Of a stretch of DNA of 64,000 nt, positions 38,916 to 47,467 are shown in pieces. Position 1 is the first letter of the stretch. Each line of letters opens with the position of its first letter. The DNA lies in NCBI RefSeq assembly GCF_009193255.1, contig NZ_WACG01000001.1, forward strand, positions 1 through 64,000, in the 5' to 3' direction. The position numbers were made by a program, and so were the translations under genes. The notes under the pieces were generated by a model, which worked only from the letters and a program-made list of their open reading frames with translations, was not told where the DNA came from and did not search any database. This DNA is from Arthrobacter koreensis. GTDB taxonomy: Bacteria; Actinomycetota; Actinomycetes; Actinomycetales; Micrococcaceae.

Positions 38916-38952
38916 CGGCAGTGCCGGACCCCTGCGGGTACCGGCACTGCCG
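38916..38952 (+). terminator. Terminator after the RND gene
   Basis: A 12-bp stem (CGGCAGTGCCGG, 38916-38927, with 38941-38952), then GGTTTAAC. Confidence 0.75.
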
Positions 38953-39012
38953 GGTTTAACGGACCGGAACCGGGGGGAATGAAATTCGGGGGCTACCTGT
39001 TGTAGACTCACA

Positions 39013-39032
39013 GTAGATGCAAATGCATCTAC
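39013..39032 (+). promoter_or_regulatory. Candidate MarR operator upstream of the flavin oxidoreductase
   Basis: A perfect inverted repeat, GTAGATGCAAATGCATCTAC (9-base arms, 2-base spacer), 51 bases before the oxidoreductase start. A TTGTAG/ATGCAT-like promoter could overlap it. Size and symmetry suit a MarR dimer, and a MarR gene is the second gene of the same operon, so autoregulation is likely by inference. Confidence 0.6.
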
Positions 39033-39083
39033 CTTCCCCGGGCGGCAGCTGCCGCCGGGAAAGCGCTGCAACAGGAGGACACC

Positions 39084-40196
39084 ATGCAGATCGGCGTATT
39101 CAGCGTCAGCGACATCACCCGCGACCCGGTTACCGGCCGGATGCCCACGGAAGGCGAGCGCATCAAGGCCGCGGTTGCCATCGCCCGCAAGGTCGAAGAG
39201 ATCGGCATGGATGTCTACGCCACCGGCGAGCACCACAACCCGCCGTTCTACGCCTCCTCCCCCACTACGCTGCTTGGCTACATCGCCGCCCAGACCGAGA
39301 GGATCATCCTCTCCACCGCCACCACGCTGATCACCACGAATGATCCGGTGAAGATCGCCGAGGACTTCGCGATGCTGCAGCATCTCTCCGACGGCCGCAC
39401 CGACCTGGTTCTGGGCAGGGGCAACACGGCCCCCGTGTACCCCTGGTTCGGCAAGAGCCCGCAGGATTCAGTGGACCTCACGGTGGAGAATTACAACCTG
39501 CTCCGCCAGCTATGGGACAAGGAAACCGTTAACTGGCAGGGCAAGTTCCGCACCCCGCTGCAGAACTTCACCTCCACTCCCCGGCCGCTCGACGGCGTCG
39601 CACCCTTCGTCTGGCACGGTTCAATCCGTACGCCCCAGGTCGCTGAAATTGCCGCCTACTTCGGCGACGGCTTCTTCGCCAACAACATCTTCTGGCCGAA
39701 GGAGCACTACATGCAGCTGATCGGCCTGTACCGCGAGCGCTACGAGCACTATGGCCACGGTTCAGCCGACCAGGCGATCGTGGGGCTTGGCGGACAATTC
39801 TTCATGCGGAAGAACTCCCAGGACGCAGTGAACGAATTCCGCCCGTACTTCGACAACGCCCCCGTATACGGCCACGGCCCCTCGATGGAGGACTTCACGG
39901 CACAGACCCCGCTGACGGTGGGAAGCCCGCAGGAGGTCCTGGAGAAGACGCTCACCTTCCAGGAGTACTTCGGGGACTACCAGCGCCAGCTCTTCCTCAT
40001 TGACCACGCCGGCCTGCCGCTGAAGACCGTGCTGGAACAGCTGGATCTCTTCGGCGAGTACGTGCTGCCCGAGCTTCGCCGGGAACTTGACTCCCGCCGT
40101 CCGGCGCACGTGCCGGACGGACCCACCCACGCCGGACGAGTGGCGGCTCGCGAGGACTCGGTGTCCGCTTCCACCCCGGTAACTTCAGTAGGCTAA
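39084..40196 (+). CDS. LLM-class flavin-dependent oxidoreductase
   Basis: A 370-residue luciferase-like monooxygenase-family protein. Recognisable blocks are GVFSVSDITRDPVTG, DVYATGEHHNPPFYASSP, LSTATTLITTNDPVKIAEDFAMLQHLSDGRTDLVLGRGN and FGDGFFANN, the FMN/F420 barrel pattern. It belongs to the variety with an extended N-terminal loop found in corynebacteria and Arthrobacter (CE1758-like). The substrate is unknown. The stop is 4 bases before the MarR gene ATG, so the pair forms an operon, and a palindromic operator lies upstream. Confidence 0.88.
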   Translation: MQIGVFSVSDITRDPVTGRMPTEGERIKAAVAIARKVEEIGMDVYATGEHHNPPFYASSPTTLLGYIAAQTERIILSTATTLITTNDPVKIAEDFAMLQHLSDGRTDLVLGRGNTAPVYPWFGKSPQDSVDLTVENYNLLRQLWDKETVNWQGKFRTPLQNFTSTPRPLDGVAPFVWHGSIRTPQVAEIAAYFGDGFFANNIFWPKEHYMQLIGLYRERYEHYGHGSADQAIVGLGGQFFMRKNSQDAVNEFRPYFDNAPVYGHGPSMEDFTAQTPLTVGSPQEVLEKTLTFQEYFGDYQRQLFLIDHAGLPLKTVLEQLDLFGEYVLPELRRELDSRRPAHVPDGPTHAGRVAAREDSVSASTPVTSVG

Positions 40197-40200
40197 AGGC

Positions 40201-40701
40201 ATGAGTTCCGAGACCATCCACGCAACCACCGTCAAAGAAACCGCCGAGGCGTGGGAATCGCTGTTCCGGGCACAGGTGGGCGTCATGCGCCGGCTGCAGC
40301 GCGACCCGGAGTTCAAGGAACTCACCATGCGCGAGTATGACGTGCTCTTCAACCTGAGCCGCTGCCCCACCGGCTGGACCCGCCTCAATGAGCTCAACGA
40401 GCATCTGCTGATCAGTCAGCCCAGCCTCTCCCGGATGGTGGAGCGGCTGGAGAACAAGGGACTGGTCCAGCGCCGGCCTGCCCGGAAGGACCAGCGGGGT
40501 GTTGAGCTGTCCCTGACGGAAGAAGGCCGGGCGGTGCAGAAGCGCCTGGGCCGGATCCATGTCCGGGGTATCCACGACCTCCTGGCTCCGGCGCTGACGG
40601 GCCAGGAACTGGCTCAGGTCAAGGAACTCATGGACAAGCTCCTGGCCGGCTTGAACTCCGAGGGGCCGGTCAGCGCCGACGGGCGGCAGGCAGGGGCCTA
40701 G
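40201..40701 (+). CDS. MarR-family regulator of the oxidoreductase operon
   Basis: A 166-residue winged-helix protein. LTMREYDVLFNLSRCPTGWTRLNELNEHLLISQPSLSRMVERLENKGLVQRRPARKDQRGVELSL contains the recognition helix and the wing. A single cysteine lies in NLSRCPTGW, which could sense oxidants as in one-cysteine OhrR/MhqR proteins; this is only suggestive. It follows the oxidoreductase gene by 4 bases and probably represses the operon through the site at 39013-39032. Confidence 0.88.
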   Translation: MSSETIHATTVKETAEAWESLFRAQVGVMRRLQRDPEFKELTMREYDVLFNLSRCPTGWTRLNELNEHLLISQPSLSRMVERLENKGLVQRRPARKDQRGVELSLTEEGRAVQKRLGRIHVRGIHDLLAPALTGQELAQVKELMDKLLAGLNSEGPVSADGRQAGA

Positions 40702-40732
40702 GCCTCCGCCTGTCCAGGGGGCTGTGGCCCGG

Positions 40733-42241
40733 CTACCTGGCTGCCGTGTCCCCGGCCCCGGCGCCGCTGTTCCCGGCCCCGGCGCCGCTGTTCCCGGCAA
40801 TCCCGCTTTCCGGAAGAATCGGCGGATCAGCAAAGGCCAGCCGGGGAACCAGCAGCAGCGCGGCCGCAGCGGCGAACGCCGTCACGGAGCAGACCGCCCA
40901 CACCGTGAGATAACCGGACAAGGGTGCCGCCGTCGCAGCGCCGGCCACTGTGCCTAGTGACTCACCGGCCGCGCTGAGCAGCGCAATCCCAAACACCGCC
41001 GAGGCAAAGGACCCGCCAATCGTCTTGGTGGTGTTGGTGAGCCCCGTTGCCATACCGGTCCGGTTCAGCGGTGCAGCCGCGGCGGCAGCGGAAGGCAGCG
41101 CTGCCACCAGCGCGCCCGAGCCCAGGCCCGCAATCACCATGTTGGTCAGTGTCTGGGCCAGGGAATCGTGGAACGGCAGGAACAGTCCGTACCCAATGCC
41201 AACCACTGCTGCCGCCCCGGACAGGGTTATCCGTGGAGTGCTCAGCTTCGCGGCCAGCGGGAACAGCAGCGCACCCGCCAGCACGGACAGGACGTACGCT
41301 CCAATGATCAGCGACACGGATCCGGCTTCCAGCCCCAGCCCGTAGCCGTGCACGTCCCGGTCTGTCCGGGCGAAAGTCGACATGGGCGCCTGGGCGCCCA
41401 GCACGGAGATGCCGAACAGGCCGGCGGTCAGCTGGACGGGCCACATGGTGGGCGCACACAGCATGCGGATGTCCACCAGCGGCTCGTCGAGGCGGAGCTG
41501 GTAGCGCACGAACGGAATGAACGCCGCAAGGCCGGCAGCCAGCACGGCCCAGACCCACCACGTTCCGGGACCGTTGATGCGCAGGAACGTGAGCCCGGAA
41601 GTGAGCAGCAGCAGCCCAACAGCCAGCAGAGCGAAGCCCCGCACGTCCAGGGCGCCGCTGGCTTTCAGTCCTGACTCGGGTACGCCGAACCAGATAGCGA
41701 GGATGCAGAGGGTGGCCGCTGCGGCAGGAACCATCAGGGTAAGCCGCAGGTCGCCTCCGAAGACGTCCACCAGTGCACCGGCGGCGAGCGCCCCGGCGAT
41801 GACGCCGAACTGCAGCCCGCCCACCAGCACTCCGGCTGCCTTACGGGTTACCGCCGCCCGGTTAGGCGCCGACGCCGCCCGCGCGAAAATGAGCGCGACT
41901 TCCAGCGGCAGCCACACCACGTAGAACCCCTGCAGGGACCACGCCACGAGGAAGGTCCAGAAGTCCGGTGCGAAGGCTACGCCCCAGGAGGCTGCCGCCG
42001 TCAGCACGGTGGAAACCAGCAGGATGCGTTTATGTCCGTACATGTCCCCCAGCCGTGCCAGGACAGGCACGGCCAGGGCACTAAACATCAGCTGCGCCGC
42101 CTCGAACCAGTTGACGTCGCCGTCGGCAATCCCGAGGTTGCGGGCAATGTCGGTGAGGATCGGAGTGTAGTACCCCTGCAGGATTCCGCTGGTGATCTCG
42201 ACAAGCACCAGGAAGAACACAATGGGACCGAGGGCGCGCAT
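40733..42241 (-). CDS. MFS transporter
   Basis: A 502-residue major facilitator with about fourteen hydrophobic segments, DHA2-like. The loop motif LARLGDMYGHKRILLVS (motif A) follows the second helix. The hydrophilic C-terminal tail contains the repeat GNSGAGAGNSGAGAG, encoded by a 21-base tandem repeat. Its start codon shares one base with the stop of the M20 peptidase gene upstream (TGATG), so the two form one operon. Substrate unknown; co-expression with a peptidase hints at peptide or amino-acid export, which is only an inference. Confidence 0.85.
   Translation of the reverse strand: MRALGPIVFFLVLVEITSGILQGYYTPILTDIARNLGIADGDVNWFEAAQLMFSALAVPVLARLGDMYGHKRILLVSTVLTAAASWGVAFAPDFWTFLVAWSLQGFYVVWLPLEVALIFARAASAPNRAAVTRKAAGVLVGGLQFGVIAGALAAGALVDVFGGDLRLTLMVPAAAATLCILAIWFGVPESGLKASGALDVRGFALLAVGLLLLTSGLTFLRINGPGTWWVWAVLAAGLAAFIPFVRYQLRLDEPLVDIRMLCAPTMWPVQLTAGLFGISVLGAQAPMSTFARTDRDVHGYGLGLEAGSVSLIIGAYVLSVLAGALLFPLAAKLSTPRITLSGAAAVVGIGYGLFLPFHDSLAQTLTNMVIAGLGSGALVAALPSAAAAAAPLNRTGMATGLTNTTKTIGGSFASAVFGIALLSAAGESLGTVAGAATAAPLSGYLTVWAVCSVTAFAAAAALLLVPRLAFADPPILPESGIAGNSGAGAGNSGAGAGDTAAR
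40751..40798. repeat. 21-base tandem repeat in the MFS gene
   Basis: Two exact 21-base units (40751-40771 and 40772-40792) plus the first six bases of a third. The length keeps frame and encodes the NSGAGAG repeat in the transporter's C-terminal tail. Confidence 0.85.
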
Positions 42242-43605
42242 CAGGGCACCAGCCCCTGGAGCAGGCGCCGGTAGAACGTAATACCCTCACCGAACGTCTG
42301 GATGGAAAGCTTCTCGTTATCCGCATGGATGGATGCTCTCGCCGCCTTGTCCATGCGGAACGGTGCAAAGCGGTAGACCGCGTCGCTGATCGCAGTGAAA
42401 CGGCGTGCGTCTGTTCCGCCGAGCATGATGTAGGGCGCGGCGATGGCATCCGGGAACACCTCGCGGACCGCCTCCTCCAGCGCGGCGAACTGCGCGTTCG
42501 ACGTCGAGGAGACCGGGGACGGTTCGCTGCCTTCCACCACCCGCAGCGAGACTCTACGGTCCCGCACCGTACGCCGCATCCGTGCCAGCACGGAGTCGAT
42601 GCTCTCTCCCGGTGCGATCCGGACGTTCGCGTTGGCGGTAGCCCGCGTGGGCAGGACGTTGGCGGCCTTTGAACCAGCCAGCTGTGTGAGGGCCACGGTG
42701 GTGCGGGCCAGGGCATTGGGCTCTCCGCCCAGGGCACCGAAAACCCGGGTCAGCGGACGCCGCAGGGCACCGGCACGGGCAAACAGTGCCGCCGGCAGCG
42801 GGGATGCCCCGGCCGCCAGCCGCCCCAGCATTTCGATGGTGACGGGGTGCAGGGAGGCGGGAAAAGGCCTGCGGTCCAGGCGTACGACGGCGCGTGCCAG
42901 CCGGGCAGCGGCCCCGAGACGGTTGGGCGTGGACGCATGGCCTCCCGGGTCATCGACCGAGAGTTCAACATCGAGGATGCCCTTTTCGGAGACGCCGATG
43001 ACGGCGACCGGCGCTTTGACGAACGGGAAGGCCTGGCCGGCGACGGCCCCGCCCTCATCGAGTACCAGCCACGGGCGCACGCCGCGGTCCTGCAGGAGCG
43101 CTGCGGCCCGGGCTGCGGTGTCACCGGCGGTCTCCTCGTTGTCCCCGAAGGACAGCCAAACGGTACGGGCAGGGGTGAACCCTTCCTCAAGCAGGGTCTC
43201 GACGGCTTCCAGGATCGCCGCCAGCGACCCCTTGTCATCGAGTGCCCCGCGGCCGTGGATGCATCCGTCAGCCAGGACACCGGCAAAGGGCGGGTGCTCC
43301 CAGGTCGAATCGTCCTGGACCGGCACCACGTCGTAGTGCGCCATCAGCACCACCGGATCGAGTGTCTCTTCCCTGCCGGGCCAGCGGAACAGGAGTCCGC
43401 CGCCGACTTCCTCGCGGGTCAGATGCTCGTGGACCAGCGGGAAGAGGACGGTGAGTTCGCCGCGGAACCGGGCGAACTCGGCTTCGTCCACTTCCTCCGG
43501 TATGCGGGACGAAACCGTGCGGCAGGCGATGAGCCGGGACAGCTTGGGAGCCGCGGCTTCTCCCCTGTCCGCTGGCCGCAGTCCGGCCGGGGATGTGATG
43601 TGCAT
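42241..43605 (-). CDS. M20/M25/M40-family metallopeptidase
   Basis: A 454-residue two-zinc peptidase/deacylase. Metal ligands are in VVLMAHYDVVPV (His), GRGALDDKGSLAAIL (Asp), FGDNEETAGD (catalytic Glu then Glu ligand) and the C-terminal HADNEK (His). The dimerisation domain is in the middle. It resembles the carboxypeptidase S/aminoacylase branch rather than ArgE or DapE. No ribosome site precedes ATG 43605; TACACT (43617-43612) ends 6 bases upstream, so the transcript may be leaderless. It overlaps the following MFS gene by one base. Confidence 0.87.
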   Translation of the reverse strand: MHITSPAGLRPADRGEAAAPKLSRLIACRTVSSRIPEEVDEAEFARFRGELTVLFPLVHEHLTREEVGGGLLFRWPGREETLDPVVLMAHYDVVPVQDDSTWEHPPFAGVLADGCIHGRGALDDKGSLAAILEAVETLLEEGFTPARTVWLSFGDNEETAGDTAARAAALLQDRGVRPWLVLDEGGAVAGQAFPFVKAPVAVIGVSEKGILDVELSVDDPGGHASTPNRLGAAARLARAVVRLDRRPFPASLHPVTIEMLGRLAAGASPLPAALFARAGALRRPLTRVFGALGGEPNALARTTVALTQLAGSKAANVLPTRATANANVRIAPGESIDSVLARMRRTVRDRRVSLRVVEGSEPSPVSSTSNAQFAALEEAVREVFPDAIAAPYIMLGGTDARRFTAISDAVYRFAPFRMDKAARASIHADNEKLSIQTFGEGITFYRRLLQGLVP

Positions 43606-43709
43606 TACTGCAGTGTAGGACTGCGGTGTTACCGGCAGGTTTTGCGACGCAATGCTACGTGCCGCCGTTTCGGCGGCAGCGAATCAGGGCAGGTGATCGG
43701 GTGCTGCGC

Positions 43710-44870
43710 CTAGCTGCGGGTCCCGGCTGGACCCGCCAGCCTCCGAACCCGTTCCACGGCGCCGCTGAGGGCCCGAGCGGCCAGTGCAACCTCGCTCTCC
43801 CGAACCGACGGCGGGAAACTGAGGCGGACCGCAGTCTGCGCGGTTTCCCTGTCCATCCCCATGGCGGTCAGCACTGCGGAGGGCTCATCCGAACCTGCCG
43901 CGCACGCGGAGCCGGAGGAACAGAGCACCCCTGCCCGCTCAGCTTCCAGCAGGACAGACTCGCCGCTGGTTCCGGGGAAGCAGAAGGAAGCATGCCCGGG
44001 CAGCCTGTCCGTCCGGTGACCGGTCAGCAGGGCTCCGGGCACTGAGTCCAGGACCGTCTCAATGAGGTAGTCGCGCAGTTTTGCGGCACGGGGTGCGGCT
44101 GCCTGGCGTTCCTGGTCTGCGAGCTTCAGGGCCGTAGCCATGGCAACCGCACCGGCAACGTTCTCGGTCCCTGACCGGCGGCCGCGTTCCTGGCCGCCGC
44201 CGTGAAGCAGCGGTTCAAGGGGCAGGACACCGCGGACGTACAGCAGGCCGCAGCCCTTGGGTGCGCCAAGCTTGTGGCCGGAAATGCTCATCGCGTCGAT
44301 TCCCGTACCGGTTACGGAGACCGGCAGCCAGCCGGCGGCCTGCACTGCGTCCGTGTGGAACGGTATGCCGCGGGCCCGGCACGCGGCGGCGATCTCCGCG
44401 ACCGGCTGGAGTGTTCCCACCTCGTTGTTGGCCGTCATGATGGTGCACAGGGTGGTGTCATGTGTCAGCGCCGCTTCCACCGCAGCCGCGTCCACCCGTC
44501 CCGTTCCGTCTACCGGGACCAGGGTGATGCGGAAGCCATGGAAGCGCTGCAGGTAGGCCAGGGACTCCAGCACGGCCGGATGCTCGACGGCGCTGGAGAC
44601 AATGTGCCGTCCCTGCGGCGAGGCCAGTGCCAGGCCCTTGATGGCGAGGTTGTCCGCCTCGGTGCCGCCGGATGTGAAGACAATATCTCCTGGCCGGACG
44701 CCGAGCACGTCCGCAGCGGTGCGCCGGGCATAGTCCAGGGCGCGGGCCGCCGTCTCACCCGCCGAATGTGTGCTGGAGGGGTTGCCGAAATCGCTGGTGT
44801 ACAGGGGCGCCAGCGCCGCCAGCACTTCGGGCCGGACCGGTGTGGTGGCTGCGGCGTCGAAGTAGATCAT
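43710..44870 (-). CDS. nadS: Cysteine desulfurase of the NAD operon (NadS-type)
   Basis: A 386-residue class V PLP enzyme of the IscS/NifS family. The PLP lysine is in SISGHKLGAPKG and the sulfur-carrying cysteine is in VLCSSGSACAAGSDEPS. It overlaps nadC by four bases (ATGA). In Corynebacterium glutamicum a desulfurase at the end of the ndnR-nadA-nadC operon (nadS) is needed for NadA activity, most likely for its 4Fe-4S cluster; position here argues for the same role. It could also serve general sulfur transfer. Confidence 0.88.
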   Translation of the reverse strand: MIYFDAAATTPVRPEVLAALAPLYTSDFGNPSSTHSAGETAARALDYARRTAADVLGVRPGDIVFTSGGTEADNLAIKGLALASPQGRHIVSSAVEHPAVLESLAYLQRFHGFRITLVPVDGTGRVDAAAVEAALTHDTTLCTIMTANNEVGTLQPVAEIAAACRARGIPFHTDAVQAAGWLPVSVTGTGIDAMSISGHKLGAPKGCGLLYVRGVLPLEPLLHGGGQERGRRSGTENVAGAVAMATALKLADQERQAAAPRAAKLRDYLIETVLDSVPGALLTGHRTDRLPGHASFCFPGTSGESVLLEAERAGVLCSSGSACAAGSDEPSAVLTAMGMDRETAQTAVRLSFPPSVRESEVALAARALSGAVERVRRLAGPAGTRS

Positions 44871-45790
44871 GCGCGGATGTCCAGGCCCAGGTCCAGCGCA
44901 CGGACACTGTGGGTCAGGGCGCCGGCGGAGATGATGTCCACGCCCGTGGCCGCAATCGCGGCCACGGTGTCCAGCCGGACGTTGCCGCTGGCCTCGGCCA
45001 GCGCCCGTCCGTCGATGGCCTCCACCCCGCGGCGCAGGTCTTCGATGCTGAAGTTATCCAGCAGTACCGTGTCCGCTCCGCCGGCCAGCACAGCTTCGAT
45101 CTGTTCCAGGGAATCCACTTCCACCTCGAAATGCACGGTGTGGGAGAGCCCGTCCTTGGCCTGGCGGAGTGCGGATGCCAGGTCTCCACCGGATGCGGCC
45201 AGGACGGCCAGGTGGTTGTCCTTTGCCATGACTGCGTCGGACAGCGAATAGCGGTGGTTAAACCCGCCTCCGCAGCGCACTGCGTAGCGTTCGAGCGCCC
45301 GCAGCCCCGGGGTTGTCTTGCGGGTGTCGGCGATGCGCGCGCCGGTGCCTTCGGTTTCGGCAACGAAGCGGGCCGTCAGGGTGGCGATCCCGGAGAGCCG
45401 CTGGGCAAGGTTCAGGGCCACCCGTTCGGCGGCGAGGATGGTCCTGGCCGGCCCGCTGATTTCGGCGAGGATTCCTCCGGCATCGAACCGCTCGCCGTCA
45501 CGGACCAGGCTGATCACTGCCGCGCCGGGGCCGGCGAGCCGAAACGCGGCCTCGATGACCTGCGTGCCGCAGAAGATGCCCTCTTCCCTGGCGGTCAGGA
45601 AGGCGGTGGCGTCGGCGTCCTCGGGGATCAGGGCAAGCGACGTGAGGTCTCCCCACGGTGCATCCTCTGCGAGCGCAGCCGCGACCACGTGGTCAACCGC
45701 GGGGCCGGGAACGGGCAGCGGTGACGCCCCGGCGTTTGGCGGCAGCGGTTTGGGCGAGGGGGTTTCAGTCGGCGGCAGGGTATTCGTCAT
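44867..45790 (-). CDS. nadC: Nicotinate-nucleotide pyrophosphorylase (carboxylating)
   Basis: A 307-residue quinolinate phosphoribosyltransferase forming nicotinate mononucleotide. NLAQRLSGIATLTARFV, DTRKTTPGLRALERYAVRCGGGFNHRYSLSDAVMAKDNHL and VEVDSLEQ are all in place. The first 28 residues are a Pro-rich extension. The stop overlaps the nadS ATG; the start is 21 bases after nadB. Confidence 0.95.
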   Translation of the reverse strand: MTNTLPPTETPSPKPLPPNAGASPLPVPGPAVDHVVAAALAEDAPWGDLTSLALIPEDADATAFLTAREEGIFCGTQVIEAAFRLAGPGAAVISLVRDGERFDAGGILAEISGPARTILAAERVALNLAQRLSGIATLTARFVAETEGTGARIADTRKTTPGLRALERYAVRCGGGFNHRYSLSDAVMAKDNHLAVLAASGGDLASALRQAKDGLSHTVHFEVEVDSLEQIEAVLAGGADTVLLDNFSIEDLRRGVEAIDGRALAEASGNVRLDTVAAIAATGVDIISAGALTHSVRALDLGLDIRA

Positions 45791-45811
45791 CTGGGTATTT
45801 CCGTTCTTGGG

Positions 45812-47467
45812 TCAGGCAAATTCCGGGAGCGGGACGGTGCCCGGGCGATGGATGGCAGGTGCAGCCGGTGTTCCGGGCACCCCCTGCGGAGCGTCGGTGC
45901 GGAAATGCGCGCCGATCGATACACTCCTGCGCAGCGCGGCTCCAACGACCAGCCGGGCGCAGGTGAGCAGGTTGGCATCTTCGAGGGCCCTGATGTGTCC
46001 TTCCCTGCCGGAAAGAACCGGCAGGGCGCCGTCGAGCACGCCTGCTGCCTCGCGCAGTCCGGCCGCACTGCGCAGCACCCCGGCTTTCTCCCACATCAGG
46101 GACTGCAGGGCGGTGCGCCCGAACGGCTGCGCTCCGGACGGGGCTTCCAGCGCGTGCTGGGAGGACGGGGAGGACGCCGTCCCGGAACAGGGAGTGCCGG
46201 CGGCCTCCGGGACTCGCCGGATTCCCGCCCACAGCCCCGCGGGTGTCCCGGCGTCCCACGCCCGTCCGGCATCCGGCGCAGTGCAGGCCGCAGCAGCTCT
46301 GGCTCCAAAGACCAGGCCTTCCAGCAGGGAGTTCGAGGCAAGCCGGTTGGCTCCGTGGACTCCGGTACAGGCAGCCTCTCCCGCCGCGTAGAGCCCTGGA
46401 ACGGAGGTCCGGCCGGACAGGTCCGTGGCAACGCCGCCCATCCAGTAGTGTGCTGCCGGCACTACCGGCAGCAGTTCGCGTTCCCAGTCGAATCCGTGTG
46501 CGGCGGTGACCTCGGCCAGGCCCGGGAATCGGCTGGCCAGGAATCCGGGCCCCCGGCGCCGGGCAACCCCGGTGGCATCCAGCCAGACGGTGTCCTCCCC
46601 CGTGTCCTCCCCCGCGCCCGCCAGGTGACGGACGATCGAACGGGAGACAACGTCGCGTGGCGCCAGCTCGGCGTCGCGGTGGTAGCCGGTCATGAACCTG
46701 CCGCCCCGGCTGTCGCGGAGCACCGCGCCCTCACCGCGGACCGCTTCGGAAATCAGCGGGGTGCCGGGTACGGCGAGCGCGGTGGGATGGAACTGGAAGA
46801 ACTCCTCGTCCCTCGTTTCCGCCCCCGCCCGCCGGGCCAGGGCAATGCCGTCTCCTGTGGAGCCGGCAGGGTTGGTGGTGTGCCGGTAGAGTTCGCCTGC
46901 TCCGCCCGTTGCCAGGACAACGGCGTCCACGGCGAGCCGCTGCCCGCGCCCCTCTGTCAGGACCTCCAGCCCGGAGACACTGCCGCCGGTGAGAACCACG
47001 CGAACGGCGAACGCGTTCTCCAGGACCGTAATCCGGGGATGCGGGCGCACAGCCGCCATGAGTGCCGCGGCGATGCCCGCACCGGTGGCGTCCCCGCCAA
47101 TGTGCAGGATCCGCCGGGCCGTATGGGCGGCTTCCCGGGCAAGCGCCGGTGACCCGTCGGGATTGGCATCGAAGGTAGTGCCGAGCTTTTGCAGGCGCCG
47201 GATGTGGGCTCCGGCTTCCCGGCAGAGCACTGTGGCAGCGGCACGATTTCCTGTCCAGGCGCCCGCCGACAGGGTGTCCTCGCAGTGGGAGGCCGGCGTG
47301 TCCCCGCTGGAGGACTCCATGACAGCGGCGATTCCTCCCTGTGCGTGCCAGGTGCTGCTGTGCTGCAGCGCGGACTTGGACACCAGCAGCACCGGGGTGT
47401 GCTGCTCCGCTGCGCAGAGCGCCGCGTACAGGCCGGCGATCCCGCTGCCAACGACGGCGATGCTCAA
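45812..47467 (-). CDS. nadB: L-aspartate oxidase
   Basis: A 551-residue FAD enzyme that makes iminoaspartate, the NadA substrate. The FAD motif is VVGSGIAGLYAALCAAE; HAQGGIAAVME, VVLATGGAGELYRHTTNP, FFQFHPTAL and GLYAAGEAACTGVHGANRLASNSLLEGLVFG are family signatures. Part of the C-terminal helical domain is shorter or more Ala/Gly-rich than in Escherichia coli. It overlaps nadA by four bases (ATGA). C. glutamicum is reported to lack nadB in its ndnR operon, so this operon is the more complete version. Confidence 0.95.
   Translation of the reverse strand: MSIAVVGSGIAGLYAALCAAEQHTPVLLVSKSALQHSSTWHAQGGIAAVMESSSGDTPASHCEDTLSAGAWTGNRAAATVLCREAGAHIRRLQKLGTTFDANPDGSPALAREAAHTARRILHIGGDATGAGIAAALMAAVRPHPRITVLENAFAVRVVLTGGSVSGLEVLTEGRGQRLAVDAVVLATGGAGELYRHTTNPAGSTGDGIALARRAGAETRDEEFFQFHPTALAVPGTPLISEAVRGEGAVLRDSRGGRFMTGYHRDAELAPRDVVSRSIVRHLAGAGEDTGEDTVWLDATGVARRRGPGFLASRFPGLAEVTAAHGFDWERELLPVVPAAHYWMGGVATDLSGRTSVPGLYAAGEAACTGVHGANRLASNSLLEGLVFGARAAAACTAPDAGRAWDAGTPAGLWAGIRRVPEAAGTPCSGTASSPSSQHALEAPSGAQPFGRTALQSLMWEKAGVLRSAAGLREAAGVLDGALPVLSGREGHIRALEDANLLTCARLVVGAALRRSVSIGAHFRTDAPQGVPGTPAAPAIHRPGTVPLPEFA

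Noticed and set aside
43661-43680. TGCCGCCG-TTT-CGGCGGCA hairpin after nadS as a terminator
   Set aside because: The hairpin is real but short, has no U-tract and lies about 30 bases beyond the stop; evidence is too weak to list as a terminator.
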